Shown: positions 47,736-58,872, numbered from the stretch's first letter. The stretch: DNA of 64,000 nucleotides from Anaeramoeba flamelloides (GCA_027625915.1 JANTQA010000012.1:16578501-16642500); one strand, 5' to 3'. Numbers and translations are program-made. Notes: a model not told the origin generated them from the sequence alone.

Positions 47736-48427
47736 TAAATCATTTTTCAGTCAGGGGGGGGGGGTGTGGTGGGTGAATTAAACATGTTGAGGGTTTGAAA
47801 AGATATTAGAAGTAAAAAAATTCTTTCATATATTTCAAAATTGAAATAATTTTTTTTATATTTTTGTTTTTTGAATAATTTTAATAATGTAATTCATTTG
47901 TAATTTTTTTTATGGTAAGATCAATATTTGACTTGGTACAAGTTTGTTGTTCTAATGTTATTGAAAATGTGAGAATGATTGCAGTGAAATCATATTGATT
48001 TCTCTCAGAATTTTATTCGGTCTTTGATCCTGAGATTTGATAATTAAATGTGAAAACTTTTTATTTCATTTTCATTTACTTTTTAAAATAGAGACCACAG
48101 ATACCAACACACTTTATTTGGGGACTTGATTTCTAAAAAAAAAAGTATGGAAAATTAAGTGAAAATTGATTCCTATTTATTATTCAAATTTCAATCCGAG
48201 ATCAGAACAAAAAATTTTGTTTTTCTCAATAGAAACTTAAGAATTTCAATTTTACTTTTTTGAAGAATATATATATATATATATATTAGTTTCATTTCAG
48301 GCTGATTTCAACTATTTTTTGTGTTTATTATTCTTCTTATTTCTTATTTAATATTCAAAGTTCATTTATATAAAATTATTTGATATTTGAAAAACTTTCC
48401 CGGGCCCTTTGACTTTTACAAAGTTTA
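47736..48427 (-). mobile_element. TIR element, family R1 copy 5 with nested R2 (reverse)
   Basis: Left boundary TAAATCATTTTTCAGTCAGG at 47736, with a run of 13 G; right boundary CCCTTTGACTTTTACAAAGT ending about 48427. Read in reverse it carries the R1 landmarks, including ATCAAATAATTTTATATAAA and the AATAAGAAGAATAATAAACA block. An R2 palindrome lies at about 48040-48185, in the same place as in the 34.6-kb copy. Includes an (AT)n run near 48270. Confidence 0.75.
48040..48185. mobile_element. R2 palindromic element nested in R1 copy 5
   Basis: Inverted ends AAATGTGAAAACTTTTTATT and AAGTGAAAATTGATTCCTAT flank a centre reading CACTTTATTTGGGGACTTGA, the inverse of the centre seen at 34.88 kb. 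Same insertion point in R1 as at 34.8 kb. Confidence 0.6.
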
Positions 48428-49220
48428 CTTCCAATTTTTTAATTTGAATTATTTTTTATAATTTGTTCAAATTCTTGTTTTTTCTTTTTTTGTTGAATTA
48501 TATTATTTATTATTTTGAAATGAATATTCTTTTTTTAGTCTTTTTTCTTTTTTTCTTTTCTTTTTTTCTTTTTCTTTGTTTTTGAAAAATTTTTCTTTTT
48601 TTTTCTTTTTCTTTTTCTTTTTGTTTTTAAGGAAATTAAAGTATAAAAAAATATCTTCGAATATACAAATAATCACTAAGAAAATAAAAACAGATCAATC
48701 TTTATTAATATGAATATATTTATTACCATATAATCTTCTTTTTCACCCTTTCCATGAAATTCCAGTACTAAAAAAACTCGAATACATATTTCAAAAATTG
48801 TAACTCGCTTTTTCATAGTTTTTTATTCTATTTGTTTAATTTTTAATATTTGTAACTTTTATACATTTAGCATGATTTAAAAGTGAATTACAAATCAGAT
48901 TTAATTATTTATTGTTAATCTTTACAAAAAAAAAAATATTTTTTTTTGATTTATTATTTTAGATTAGTAACAGTTTTTAAAATGGTATCTATATATGATA
49001 AAATTCAAACATAAATAGGCAATAAATTGAGGAAATACTGATCATTTTAAAATAAACTTCACTATTTGTAAGAAATTAAGAAAATAGGTATATTTCTAGG
49101 TAGGATGATATTTTTAACACACATAAAGTTTGACATCTTTTCTATTTTAGAAAAAATGAGTGAAAATGTATGTATTTTTTTTTGGAGTGGAAAGAGTCTT
49201 GAGGAAAAAAATGGGAAAAT
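48428..49220. other. Intergenic, TTTTC-rich
   Basis: A pyrimidine-rich tract with repeated CTTTTT units at 48535-48630. No gene; the open frame near 49105-49305 overlaps the next element and has no recognisable content. Confidence 0.5.
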
Positions 49221-49763
49221 TATTAAATTTCAAATTTGGTCAAATTTCAATTTTGGTCAAATTCTCATTTTTTTCAAAATATTCAATTCCATTGAAATAC
49301 ATTGACTGTAAACATTTTAAACATCCTTTACTGGTAGGTTAAGGTACGTTAGGGTAGGGTAGAGTATGCTAGAGTATACCTGAGTGGTTTGGATGTTTGG
49401 GGGGTATAATAGAAAATTTTGGCAAGGATTTTGAGAAAAAAAAATAATTAAGAGACTAATTAGACTTTGAAAACTTGTTTTAAGGGGAAAAAATTTTCCA
49501 ATTAACTTTTTGTGGGTTAAAATTGATTTTCAAACAAATTTATGAAAATATTTAGTATTGATGATTGCAATATTTTGAATATTCTACAATTTAAGTTATA
49601 AAATACTACCAATCACAAAATAATCTTTTCAATTTTTCCACACAAAATAATAAAAAACCATTAAAAACCATCATACCAATAATAATAATCAAGAAACTCT
49701 TCAAAAATATGAAAAAATTCAATTTGTCCAATTTTGAAATTTGACCAAATTTGAAATTTAATA
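49221..49763. mobile_element. TIR element, family R3 copy 2
   Basis: Ends are exact inverses for 19 bp: TATTAAATTTCAAATTTGG (49221-49239) and CCAAATTTGAAATTTAATA (49745-49763); the match continues inward with GTCAAATTTCAA. The interior holds a G-rich stretch (GTTAGGGTAGGGTAGAGTAT, near 49348). Reverse-orientation relative of 24432-24940. Non-coding, 543 bp. Confidence 0.8.
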
Positions 49764-50284
49764 ATATACCCAAAAAAATTTTAAAAAAATAAAAATATCA
49801 ATATGACCAAAAAAATAAGTTATTCTTTATCTTTTTTTTAATAAAATATCCCAATAAAATACTTAACTTAACAACATTCAGAACATTTTACATAGATACA
49901 TCAAAAATCATAATTACAATTAAATAAAACAATCTAGAGTTAAATCAAATTTCGTTATTTGTTGGTTAAAGTGTATGGAATTTAAAGATTAATTACATTT
50001 CTTAATTTTTTTTAGCTATAAGTGATTGATCAAAGTAAAAAAAAATAAATCACTTTTTTTAATTTTTTATTATCTAATGAAAAAATAAATCTCCTTGACA
50101 TACTAATCAACTTCCATTATATTAATAATACCATAGAAGTGATCATATTGATCAAAAATTATCGGGAAACCAACTAATAAAAAAAAAAACCATATCAATA
50201 AAACCAACTTAAAAAAATCAATTCCTTTATGAGAACAATTTTGATTTTTTGAGACAATTGAAAAAATCAAGTAAACAAAAGGTA
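49764..50284. other. Intergenic, nothing recognised
   Basis: AT-rich spacer. The 71-residue frame at 50103-50318 runs into the palindromic element and is not accepted. Confidence 0.5.
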
Positions 50285-50481
50285 CAGTCAGTTTCACTTT
50301 TAAGGCACAAACTTTCAACGAAATTTAAGGCACACAAAAAATATCAAATTAAGGCACAAAATTCAAATTCTAGTAAAAATAAATTGTAAAAAATAAAAAT
50401 CCAAATTTTGTGCCTTAATTTGAGATTTTTTTGTGCCTTAAATTTCGTTGAAAGTTTGTGCCTTAAAAGTGAAACTGACTG
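50285..50481. mobile_element. Palindromic MITE with TA target duplication
   Basis: 197-bp element that is almost wholly inverted repeat. It begins CAGTCAGTTTCACTTTTAAG (50285) and ends with the exact inverse CTTAAAAGTGAAACTGACTG (50462-50481), and is flanked by TA on both sides (50283-50284 and 50482-50483). The motif AAGGCACAAA recurs three times per arm. The TA duplication and CAGT ends fit a Tc1/mariner-type non-autonomous element. Arms are nearly perfect, so insertion is probably recent. Confidence 0.88.
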
Positions 50482-51235
50482 TAAAAGTATAGAGACTCTG
50501 TGACCTTTTAAAGATATAGTTTTTTATTGAAATGGTTTGAAATGATCATCGCTTTTTCGTAGGAAGTTCCGAATTTTGTGAATATATTTTCTTCTTATTT
50601 CTTAATAAAAATGTTCTAGTTTATATATATATATATATTAAGTTTCTTATTAAATTTCATTAAAAAATAAATATTAAATAACTTTAAGTTCCAAATTGGA
50701 TATTATTTCCATTAAGATCCCTTCACAATTTTAATGAGAGCGGATTCAAAAGGTTTCCAGACAAATATGTTTTTCCAACATAACCCTTCTAGAAAGTATT
50801 TTTGATTCTTTAATAATACAATTTTTTTTTGAGTTCTTATAATATTCTCAAATGGTTTCATGTTTCTTTGTCGGAATAATTTGAAGACACTTAAAATCAA
50901 AAAGTTCAGAATTCAAATAAACAATAAAAAAGATAGAATTATCTGATCATTTAACAAGGGTAATATCAATTGTTACCCAAACTTCTTAAAAAATGTGAAC
51001 TCATTGGTTTGGAATCTCAAATATAAAACTTATCGTCCGCAGTTTTTTAAAAACAGCTGAAATAATTAGAATGATTTGTTTTTGTGATCAAGCCCTATTA
51101 CTTGTGAGCAAATACAAGAAGATCATATATACGAATAAAATAACAAAATAAGGTAAAAAAAAAAAATAACATTACTAAAAAATAATTACCTTAACAATAT
51201 ACAACCTTTTTTTTTTAATCTCAACAATAAATTTA
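50482..51235. other. Intergenic, nothing recognised
   Basis: AT-rich, with a short (AT)n run at about 50620-50640. No gene. Confidence 0.5.
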
Positions 51236-51694
51236 CTGATGAGAGAAAATTTTTGGACACAGAAAAATGGTTAGAAACCATTTTTAATTGGGAAATTTTG
51301 TAAAATTGAAAATCAAATCCTATTGATAACTAGGTGACTTTTATATAAATCCAGGTTTAAAGGTGTTACAAGTTCATTAATCTGTGGTTTGTGTAGAATA
51401 CTCATTTGAATGGTTGATAACTAAAGTAGATCATGCTATTTTAACAAAAATCCAAGTTTTGGTAAAGTTTACTATTAATTCTGGAAATAGTCATTTTTAA
51501 ACTTGCTTTAGACTATAAGAGATAAGATTTTGAAAAATTAGAATTACATTAAAACGTTATTCTAAGAAGTAGATTATTGTTATTTTCTTTAGTTATTTCA
51601 CAAACGAAAGAAATTAAAAACCATTTTCAGTAATGTTCCCAATTAAAATTGCTGTCCAACCATTTTTCTGTGTCCAACATTTTTCTCTCTACAC
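51236..51694. mobile_element. MITE with 3-bp TTA duplication, family R7 copy 1
   Basis: 459 bp, flanked by TTA at 51233-51235 and 51695-51697. Ends: CTGATGAGAGAAAATTTTTG on the left, CATTTTTCTCTCTACAC on the right, continuing inward with GGACACAGAAAAATGGTT and its inverse. Very similar across its length to 54321-54778. The 3-bp T-N-A duplication suggests a PIF/Harbinger-type non-autonomous element. No transposase. Confidence 0.85.
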
Positions 51695-53081
51695 TTAATA
51701 TTTTCAAATTTTTTGATTTCTATTTAATTAATTGGTATGTAAAATATATTATACGAGGATATCTGGCCTTATTTTAGTGAATCCAAAAAAATATACAGAT
51801 TATTAGTGTTATTTTCCAATTAAGGAAGTAAGTACATTTTACCATTTTAAAAAAATTATGTTTTCAATACCAATAACTGTCAATAATTGTTTGAAAATTT
51901 TAACTTCATTTTTCTTTTATTAATTTTTTTTTTTCCAGGACTTTGAATAAAGCATTTTATTGATTAAAGTGTGTTGGGTTTTATTAAAATAAGGAGTTTT
52001 TTAAAATATTCTTCATAAAGAACTGTTTTAAAAGTAGAAGTTATCAAATTTTCAAAAAACCGAAATCGACGAAAAATTTTTTACACTTTTTTATGAATTT
52101 TTCACAATTTACAAATTGACCTTAAAAAAAATTTTTTTTTTGTGAATTATTTGGAATAATAAGAGTGTGTTTGAAAAAGAACTACTAAAAAATAAATCAC
52201 CAAAATTGTAAGAAAACAAAATTAAATGTCTAAAAATAGAAGATATGAACTAAAATTTATGTTGATCATTTCCCTATTTCAATTTTGAAAAAAAGAAGAA
52301 AGTTGGAGAAAAATTTGTTCGTTTGTTTGGTAAATGATCAAAAAACAAAGATACAAACGCACTACACATTGCTTTTCTAGGACACATTTTTTTGCAAAAG
52401 AAATATAAATAAAAAAATCTAGAAAAGAAAAAATTGGTTGTAGGCCTAAAAAAAAATTTTGAGTTAACTGCGATATCAAGTCCATTTTCTAACTAAAGTT
52501 TTTTTTCACAAGTTTTTCTTTACAAGTTTAAAAGACAAAGAGATATTAGAGGGGAAATTTTAAGACAGTCTGATGTCAATTTATCTTTTTGAAAAATCTG
52601 AAAAGTTATTTTTTATTCGAAAATTGAAAAGGAAAAACAAAAAACAAAACAAAATTACCAAAAGAAAAAAATTATCTTTCATTTTCATAATGATGCTATA
52701 AAGCTTATTTATCCCAATAACCAACTTTTTAAAGAAAAACAAAACTTTACATTTACTCTTCAAAATAAATTTCACTAATGCAAAAAGAATAATTTTCAAT
52801 TGTTTTTCAAGAATTTTTTTTTTTAAAAGCAGAAACAGATTGAAAGGTTAAAAGTATAAAATTCCCCACAAAAGGATTTTTCAAGTTTTAGTTTGTTTAA
52901 ATTGAAAACAGAAAATGAAGTGTTTTTTTTATAGAAAATAATTTGTTTTAAACAATCCCAATCTTACATTTCTACTCTTTAACCGTTTCTCACAACCCAC
53001 TTTACAGTATTTGAATCATTTTTTCAAATCTTTAACTTTTAATCAAATAATCTCTTTCATTGAGTTAAAATATTCAAGTTC
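51695..53081. other. Intergenic upstream of the CH-domain gene, with R6 relative
   Basis: AT-rich. 51880-52070 resembles repeat R6 (ATTGTTTGAAAATTTTAACT, TTCATTTTTC, GAATAAAGCATTTT, TTTAAAATATTCTTCATAAA). The remainder is the 5' flank of the next gene. No other gene recognised. Confidence 0.5.
51880..52070 (+). repeat. Dispersed repeat R6, copy 3 (diverged)
   Basis: Shares with 40730-40965 the order GTTTGAAAATTTT, CTTCATTTTT, GAATAAAG.ATTTT and TTTTTAAAATATTCTT, then AACTGTTTTAAAAGTAGA. Ends not clear. Confidence 0.45.
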
Positions 53082-53352
53082 ATGCAAAGAGATTGGGACA
53101 AAATCCAACAAGAACAGTATGTGCCGTGGATGAATAGATATTTAGTCACTCGAAATTTAAAGGTCAACAATTTCCATCAAGATCTATCCAATGGCATTTT
53201 AATCATCAACCTGTTAGAAATTATCACAGGAGACTCTGTTGGGAGGTTTAACAAAAACCCTCGTTTCGCAATTCAAAAGCGTGACAATTTTGATCTTGTT
53301 TTCACTTTTATGAAAAAACACGGCACACATGTTATTGGCTGTTCAACTCAAG
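53082..53352 (+). CDS. Calponin-homology protein, first exon (gene incomplete)
   Basis: N-terminal part of an actin-binding type-1 CH domain, as in alpha-actinin, filamin or fimbrin. The exon runs from ATG at 53082 to 53352, phase 1, with donor GTTTGG: 90 residues plus one base. Visible: W-DKIQQEQYVPWMNRYL, then DLSNGILIINLLEIITGD, NKNPRFAIQKRDNFDLVF and FMKKHGTHVIGC. These cover helices A to E of a CH domain. The next residues expected are D-I-V-x-G-N-x-K-L-x-L-G-L-I-W; G plus AT would start them, but no such exon was found up to 61 kb. The gene may continue across a long intron now holding a MITE and the LINE, or may be truncated. The bases before the ATG are short and AT-rich. Confidence 0.8.
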
Positions 53353-54320
53353 GTTTGGAACTTCCTTTCTGATCCTTTCTGTCTTTTCCTTTCTTTTTCT
53401 TGGCTGATTTCTTTTTAAAAGTTTCTTTTTTTTTTTTTTTTTTTTTTTTGACTATTCTTGTGCTCTCTTGGATGTACCTCAAAATTTCTATTTGACTTTT
53501 AAATTTATTTTAATTTTTGTTTTTTTTTTTTGAAAAAGGGTTTCTAATCTATGTTCCATTATTTTTATTTCCAAAAAGTATTTTTTAATGACCGTGCTAT
53601 TATTAATTTGTTTGAATTTCTCTTTAACTGAAAAATCATTTATTATTCCATTTAAAATTATTTTTTTCCTCAAAAAATCTTTTCAGTTGAATTCATAAAA
53701 AAAAAAACATTCTTAATTTGCAGTTCTAAAAAAATTAAAAGAAAAAAGAATTTCTTTGTTCGTTGGTAATCTCTTTCTCTAGTTTCAGAGAAACCAAAAA
53801 TAACAACTTGTTTTGACAATCATTATTCCCCTTTGTGGTTGACTATTAAAACCCAAACCACAAAAAATTTTCAAAATCAAGAAAAGTCTTGAGAGGAATT
53901 GTCTTATTTAATTGATGTGGTTATTCAAAATTGGAAAAACCAATTCTTATTTTTGGAAGAAATATAGAAACTACCAACAATCCTTTAACCATTCTGATTG
54001 GAGCATTGATCGAAGATTACAAACTATTAAGTATAATTCTGACTATAGTTGCAGAAAATTTAAAAAATACTGGAAGAGAAATAAAAAAAATAGCATGATC
54101 TTGAAAAAATTGATTACAAAATATTTCCATGCTTCTCAATAAAAAGGTTAAAAGAATTTTAGCAAAACAACTGGGTGAACATTTTTTAAGGTTTTTGTAA
54201 TCACTTTTTACAAATTACTGCTATTTTCCAATGAATAAATGACAATTTTTATTTCAAGTTCCCCACAAAAATTTTGACTGATTATTTGATTAAAAAAACT
54301 CAAGGATCTTTTTAACTTCA
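53353..54320. other. Probable CH-gene intron with coding-like patch
   Basis: AT-rich, T run at 53425-53449. A patch at about 53930-54095 reads in one frame IETTNNPLTILIGALIEDYK followed by LLSIILTIVAENLKNTGREI, in a different frame from the 76-residue open frame there. It is denser in non-A/T codons than its surroundings, but no family is recognised and flanking splice sites are not convincing. Confidence 0.35.
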
Positions 54321-54778
54321 CTGTTGAGAGAAAAATGTTGGACACAGAAAAATGGTTGGACACCTTTTTTAATTGGGAACATTAGTAAAATTGAAAATCA
54401 AATCCTATTGATAACTAGGTGAATTTTATATAAGTCCAGGTTTAAATGTGTTACAAGTTCATTAATCTGTGGTTTGTGTAGAATACTCATTTGAATGGTT
54501 GATAACTAAAGTAGATCATGCTATTTTAACAAAAATCCAAGTTTTGGTAAAGTTTACTATTAAATCTGGAAATAGTCATTTTTAAACTTGCTTTAGATTA
54601 TAAGAGATAAGCTTTTGAAAAAGTAGAATTACATTAATCGTTATTTTAATAAGTAGATTATTGTTATTTTCTTTAGTTATTTCACAAACGATTTAAATTA
54701 AAAATCATTTTCAGTAATGTTCCTAATTAAAATTGCTGTCCAACTATTTTTCTCTGTCCAACATTTTTCTCTCAACAG
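54321..54778. mobile_element. MITE with 3-bp TCA duplication, family R7 copy 2
   Basis: 458 bp, flanked by TCA at 54318-54320 and 54779-54781. Begins CTGTTGAGAGAAAAATGTTG, ends CAACATTTTTCTCTCAACAG, exact inverses over 20 bp, continuing inward with GACACAGAAAAATGGTTGGA. Interior nearly identical to 51236-51694 (for example GATAACTAGGTGA, TCATGCTATTTTAACAAAAA), perhaps 93-95% by eye. It ends in CAG directly before a coding-like stretch. Confidence 0.88.
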
Positions 54779-54850
54779 TCAATTAGAAATGCTCCTTTTC
54801 GAGATTTAATTAACCTCCCTGATGGAACTTTGAGAAAAATTGTAATTCGG
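54779..54850 (+). CDS. Possible exon beside the MITE
   Basis: Reads SIRNAPFRDLINLPDGTLRK then IVIR, ending at a good donor (GTAATTTG). Its use of CTC, CCT, GAT and GGA codons stands out from the AT-rich flanks. The MITE insertion splits it from TTCTTTTTAACT-like sequence at 54305-54320; the MITE end CTCAACAG could now serve as acceptor. I recognise no domain. It could be a later exon of the CH-domain gene. Confidence 0.3.
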
Positions 54851-55587
54851 GTAATTTGATTTTAACACTACACTACAAGGAAAATTTAAATACCAAAAAT
54901 TAAAGTTAGCCAAAACTATTCATTGGATTTCAGTTATACTTCTTTTATAAATTATTTTTTCAAAGTTATCATAATTTTATGTAATAAAAAAAGGATAGCT
55001 ATTAAACTCTTGAAGATCTGAATACCCCCCTTTTCAAAAATACCGACTTTTGAAAAAAACACCTATTTTCAGGGTATTTTTATATTGGAAAAAGTTGAAA
55101 TGAATTAATTTTTGATTGAACATTAAGATTGAAAAAAGAATATATGTTAAAGCAATTTACAGAAAAAAACCAGGAACGTATATAAAAACTCAAACATGGA
55201 AAAAAATAAAATGATAAAAAATATTCCAAAAACAGATAAAAAATCAGATTTTCAATTTAATTGAGCAATATCTTTTGATTGAAATATTTTGTGCTATTTT
55301 CAAATTGAAAAATATGTTTCATTTTAGACTAGTAAAAAAATACTTGAAAATTATCTCTCTGCTAAGTCAATTAAAAAATTCAACGATTTTCAATGAGGTT
55401 TACAACTTTAATAGATATTAATAGGAATTGAAAAAAAAATGAAATTTTTCAGTAATATTTTTTTCATTTTTAATTGTAAAATTTTTATGTATAATAATGT
55501 TTATTATATGAGTGTATTTCAAAAATACAAAATTTAGAGATTTTTTTTTTTGAAAAAATTTTCCTTGTAGTGTACCATACTAAAAAT
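54851..55587. other. AT-rich spacer before the LINE
   Basis: No gene or repeat recognised. If the CH-domain gene continues, this is intron. Confidence 0.45.
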
Positions 55588-55602
55588 AAAAAAACTAATT
55601 TG
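55588..55602. repeat. LINE target-site duplication, 3' side
   Basis: AAAAAAACTAATTTG, identical to 59503-59517. It abuts the poly(T) run that is the LINE's poly(A) tail on the minus strand. Confidence 0.85.
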
Positions 55603-55802
55603 TTTTTTTTTTTTTTTTTTTTATTTTTGAAGAGAGAAAATTGCTTTTCTCCTGTGTGCCCTAATTTCTAAACTTTTTTTTAGAAATTTTGTTAAAGAAT
55701 CACAAATTTTATTATCACTTACTAATGATAATATATATGATGAATTCTTTTTTATTAATAATATCTCTGATATTATTAATTTTTTTATTTTTTTCAAAAA
55801 AT

Positions 55803-57180
55803 TCAGATATCCAGATTTTTTCGATTTATTTTATAGGCCGGACAGTCCCATAAAAAATGATCGAAATCTTCAATGATATCAATATCTAACTTTTCTTTAC
55901 ATAAATCACAATTTTTATTTTTATTTTTACTTGTTACATAAGAGTACCTATTTAAACAATTAGTAAAATTTCGAAATTTTAGAATTGTTTTTGAAGCTTT
56001 CCAGTTTAAATATTTTTGTTGTTTGAAATTGCAATTTTGTTGTTTTATAATTTTTAGATATTGTTGAACTTTCCAACTAGGTGAATTTTCCAATTCGGTT
56101 AATCGAAAAACTTTTAATTCTAAATCTAATAATTTTAATCCCTTAGTGTGCCAATTAATATTTTCATTTTCCAATTTTGGAAAATTTAGTATTGTTTTTA
56201 ATTTTTTTAAATTTAAGAAATCTAATTTTTCTATCAATTTATATTTTCTTCGGTATACTTTTAATCTAGCGAGATCAATTTTTGCTTCAGTTTTATAAAT
56301 TAATCGAGGTGAATGGATATTAATTTGTAAGAAATTTGTGACTGATTTATTGATAAATCTATCAATTCTTTCAAAATCATTTTGTTTCAAGTCAAATATT
56401 TCAATACCATAATAAAGTTGACTTAAAATGAGAGCTTTGAAAGAAGTTATTTTGACTCCATTGTTGAGTTTATTTTGTTGAAACAATCGATTAAGTGTTT
56501 CCAAGGACTTTTCTACTTTTTTGAAATTATATTCAAGATGTGTGTTTTTTTCTAACCAAATCCCAAGATAAAAAATATCTTTTAATTCTTTTTTATATTT
56601 GGTTTTTTTATTATGTGGGTTCATCCCGAATCTTTTTATTATTTCAAAAATCCTTTCTAAATTAATTTTTAGAGAGATTAATGGCCCTTTCATAATAAGA
56701 ATAAGATCATCTACATACATTTGAACATGAACAGCTAAAGTTTTTAACTTTTCTAGTAGGAAATGAGATATAAATGCGAAGAGAATTGGTGATAAGGGAT
56801 CTCCTTGATAAACTCCAATTCCTTCTTTTTTGTAATATCTCAAGAGCCAATTTTTAATTGTTTCATTTTTTGATAAATTTTTTAATAGATTGATATATTA
56901 ACGAGTGTTGTATAGAGTCAAAACATTTTTGTATGTCTATAGTAACTACAAAGTATTCTGTATTTTTATTTTTATTTTTTATTTTTTTTAAATTTTCTTA
57001 ATAAATTTAAAACAGCAATTCTTGTTCCAAAATATTTTTTTAAATCCAAATTGTTTTTTTTGAAATCAAGTTCCATGAGTCTTGAATTCCAATGTATATT
57101 AATTTTAAAAAAATCTTGGAAGAGATTGATTTATAGAGATAGGTCGATAATTTAATGGTTCGCCTTCATCCCCCCGATTT
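55803..57180 (-). pseudogene. LINE reverse transcriptase and C-terminal region
   Basis: The intact part (56843-55803) has motif B as GVYQGDPLSP, the catalytic motif C as YVDDLILI (plus-strand about 56705-56725), and a C-terminal Cys/His motif CDLCK..HFLWDC. Upstream, across frame breaks, motif A reads VVTIDIQKCFDSIQHS (56901-56960), and an earlier block reads GEPLNYRPISINQS (near 57140-57180). Order and spacing fit LINE reverse transcriptases. Catalytic Asp residues of motifs A and C are present, so the defects are in the frame, not the active site. Confidence 0.9.
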
Positions 57181-57363
57181 ATGAATAAATAATAAATTTC
57201 TTTTTTTAATAAAATTTATACTTTTTTCAGTTTCGTCTGTTATCCAATTTAAAAAAAATATTTTGAACTGTTTTAATAAAATAATTATAATTTAATAAAT
57301 ATTGAATTGGTTGGTTTTTTTATAAACTTATAATGATTTATTTTGTCAAATTCTTTAACTGAT

Positions 57364-57788
57364 TTATTTTTTTTGAAATTTGATTATTTCTTTAATTTTA
57401 TCTTGATCAAAAATTTCCTTTATGTCAATTGGATTTAATGAATTTTTATTAATTTTAAATTTTTTAATATAATTAATTATATTTGTATTAGGTTTTTGAC
57501 TAATTGATTTTACAAAATCGTTATACACTGTGAATATGGTTTCATTATTTAAAAACATTTTTGTGGAAGTTTCTCTTATTTTATTTAATGTTTTCCAAAA
57601 GTTTTTATTTTTATTATATTCTTCATTTATTTGATTAAGTAATTTTAAGTAATTTAATTCATTAATTTTTTTGATTTTATGTAAAGTTTCATTTTTATCA
57701 AACAATTTATAAAGTAAATTATTAATTTTTAATTTATCTTGTTTGATATCAAATACTATTCTTTCGTTCTTTTTATATTTTTTTTTTA
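57364..57788 (-). pseudogene. LINE linker between endonuclease and reverse transcriptase
   Basis: Frame continuing from the endonuclease across an A10 run: YKKNERIVFDIKQDKLKINN onwards, Lys/Asn/Ile-rich with likely helices, including KNKNFWKTLNKIRETSTKM, typical of the linker before the polymerase domain. No catalytic motif expected. Confidence 0.7.
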
Positions 57789-58568
57789 AATAAAATAAAA
57801 TTATCTTCATTTAAATTAAAATTCTGTCGAGAAAAGAATTGGATAAAGTCTTCTTGAAAGGTTGGAATATCTTTAATTTTATAGATATCATTGATTTCCC
57901 AATTTGAGTTTATTTCAAATTTATTCATAATTGTATTATGATCACTAATAAAATTTTTGATAGTCTTTGATTTATTGAGTTTTAAATTATTAAAATTTGT
58001 TAAAAAATAATCCAAATTGTTTGGTTTTCTACTTGGTTTATTATTAAGAAATATTTTAAAATTAAATTTTTCAAATAATTTTATTTTATTTTCATTTAAA
58101 TTAAAATCACCACCAATAATTGTTTTATTGTTTTGGTATTTTCTTAAGATATTTATTATTTTTTTATTAATTTCAATATTTCGGTCATTTCTCCGATATA
58201 TATTAATAATGATTAAATCAGTAAATTGTATTCCCATTACATCTAAATCAGCAATTAATATTTCACGAAAAAATTCTAGAAATATCTTTTTTATTATTAT
58301 TAATAAACCACCCTTATTTCCATTATTTCCATAAGATTTTTTATTCACAGAGAAATAGTTTGTGAAAGTTGGTTTTTTTTGTTATTTTGGATTCTTGTAT
58401 TAAACAAATATCGATATTACATTTTAATAAAAAAGATTCTAATTTAAAAATTTTATTTGAATTATTCAAGCCACAAATATTTAAAGAGGCTATATTAATA
58501 TTTATTTTTTGATTTTTATTTTTCATTTTTTTAGAACCTTTTATTAATAATCTTTCTTTGTTCTTCAA
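57789..58568 (-). pseudogene. LINE AP-type endonuclease
   Basis: Nicks target DNA to prime reverse transcription. Motifs in order: NIASLNICGLNN and IDICLIQESKI (metal-binding Asn and Glu), GNKGGLLIIIK, IIGGDFNLNEN (catalytic Asp/Asn, plus-strand 58101-58116), LDYFLTN, and ISDHNTI (catalytic Asp-His, 57932-57949). The first 60 residues are in another frame, separated by an 8-base A run. All expected catalytic residues are visible. Confidence 0.9.
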
Positions 58569-58872
58569 AAAATGTTTTATATATAAATCATTTGGAATAT
58601 TTTTTTGTTTATTTATTAATATTCTTTTAAAAGTTTTTATTTTTTCGAGATTTTCCCAAATTACAAGTTTATTATTTCCTTTCCTTAAAAATCTAATAAC
58701 ACAATAATTATTTAAGAAATTAAATATTTCTAATGTTGAAATATTTTTTTTGAATAAAAATCAATTTGTTTTTTGTTTGGTACATTTTGTAACTTTTTTT
58801 AAACTTTTACAATATGTAAAGTTCGAAAAATAAATTATTTTATTTTTATCATTATTGTAATCAATATTATTA

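Noticed and set aside
49335-49385. Telomere-like GTTAGGGTAGGGTAGAG stretch
   Set aside because: Not a tandem array, and it belongs to dispersed element R3, which also occurs at 24.8 kb.
53912-54142. 76-residue open frame as a second CH exon or transposase
   Set aside because: It lacks the CH-domain continuation, has no transposase motif, and another frame in the same patch looks more protein-like.
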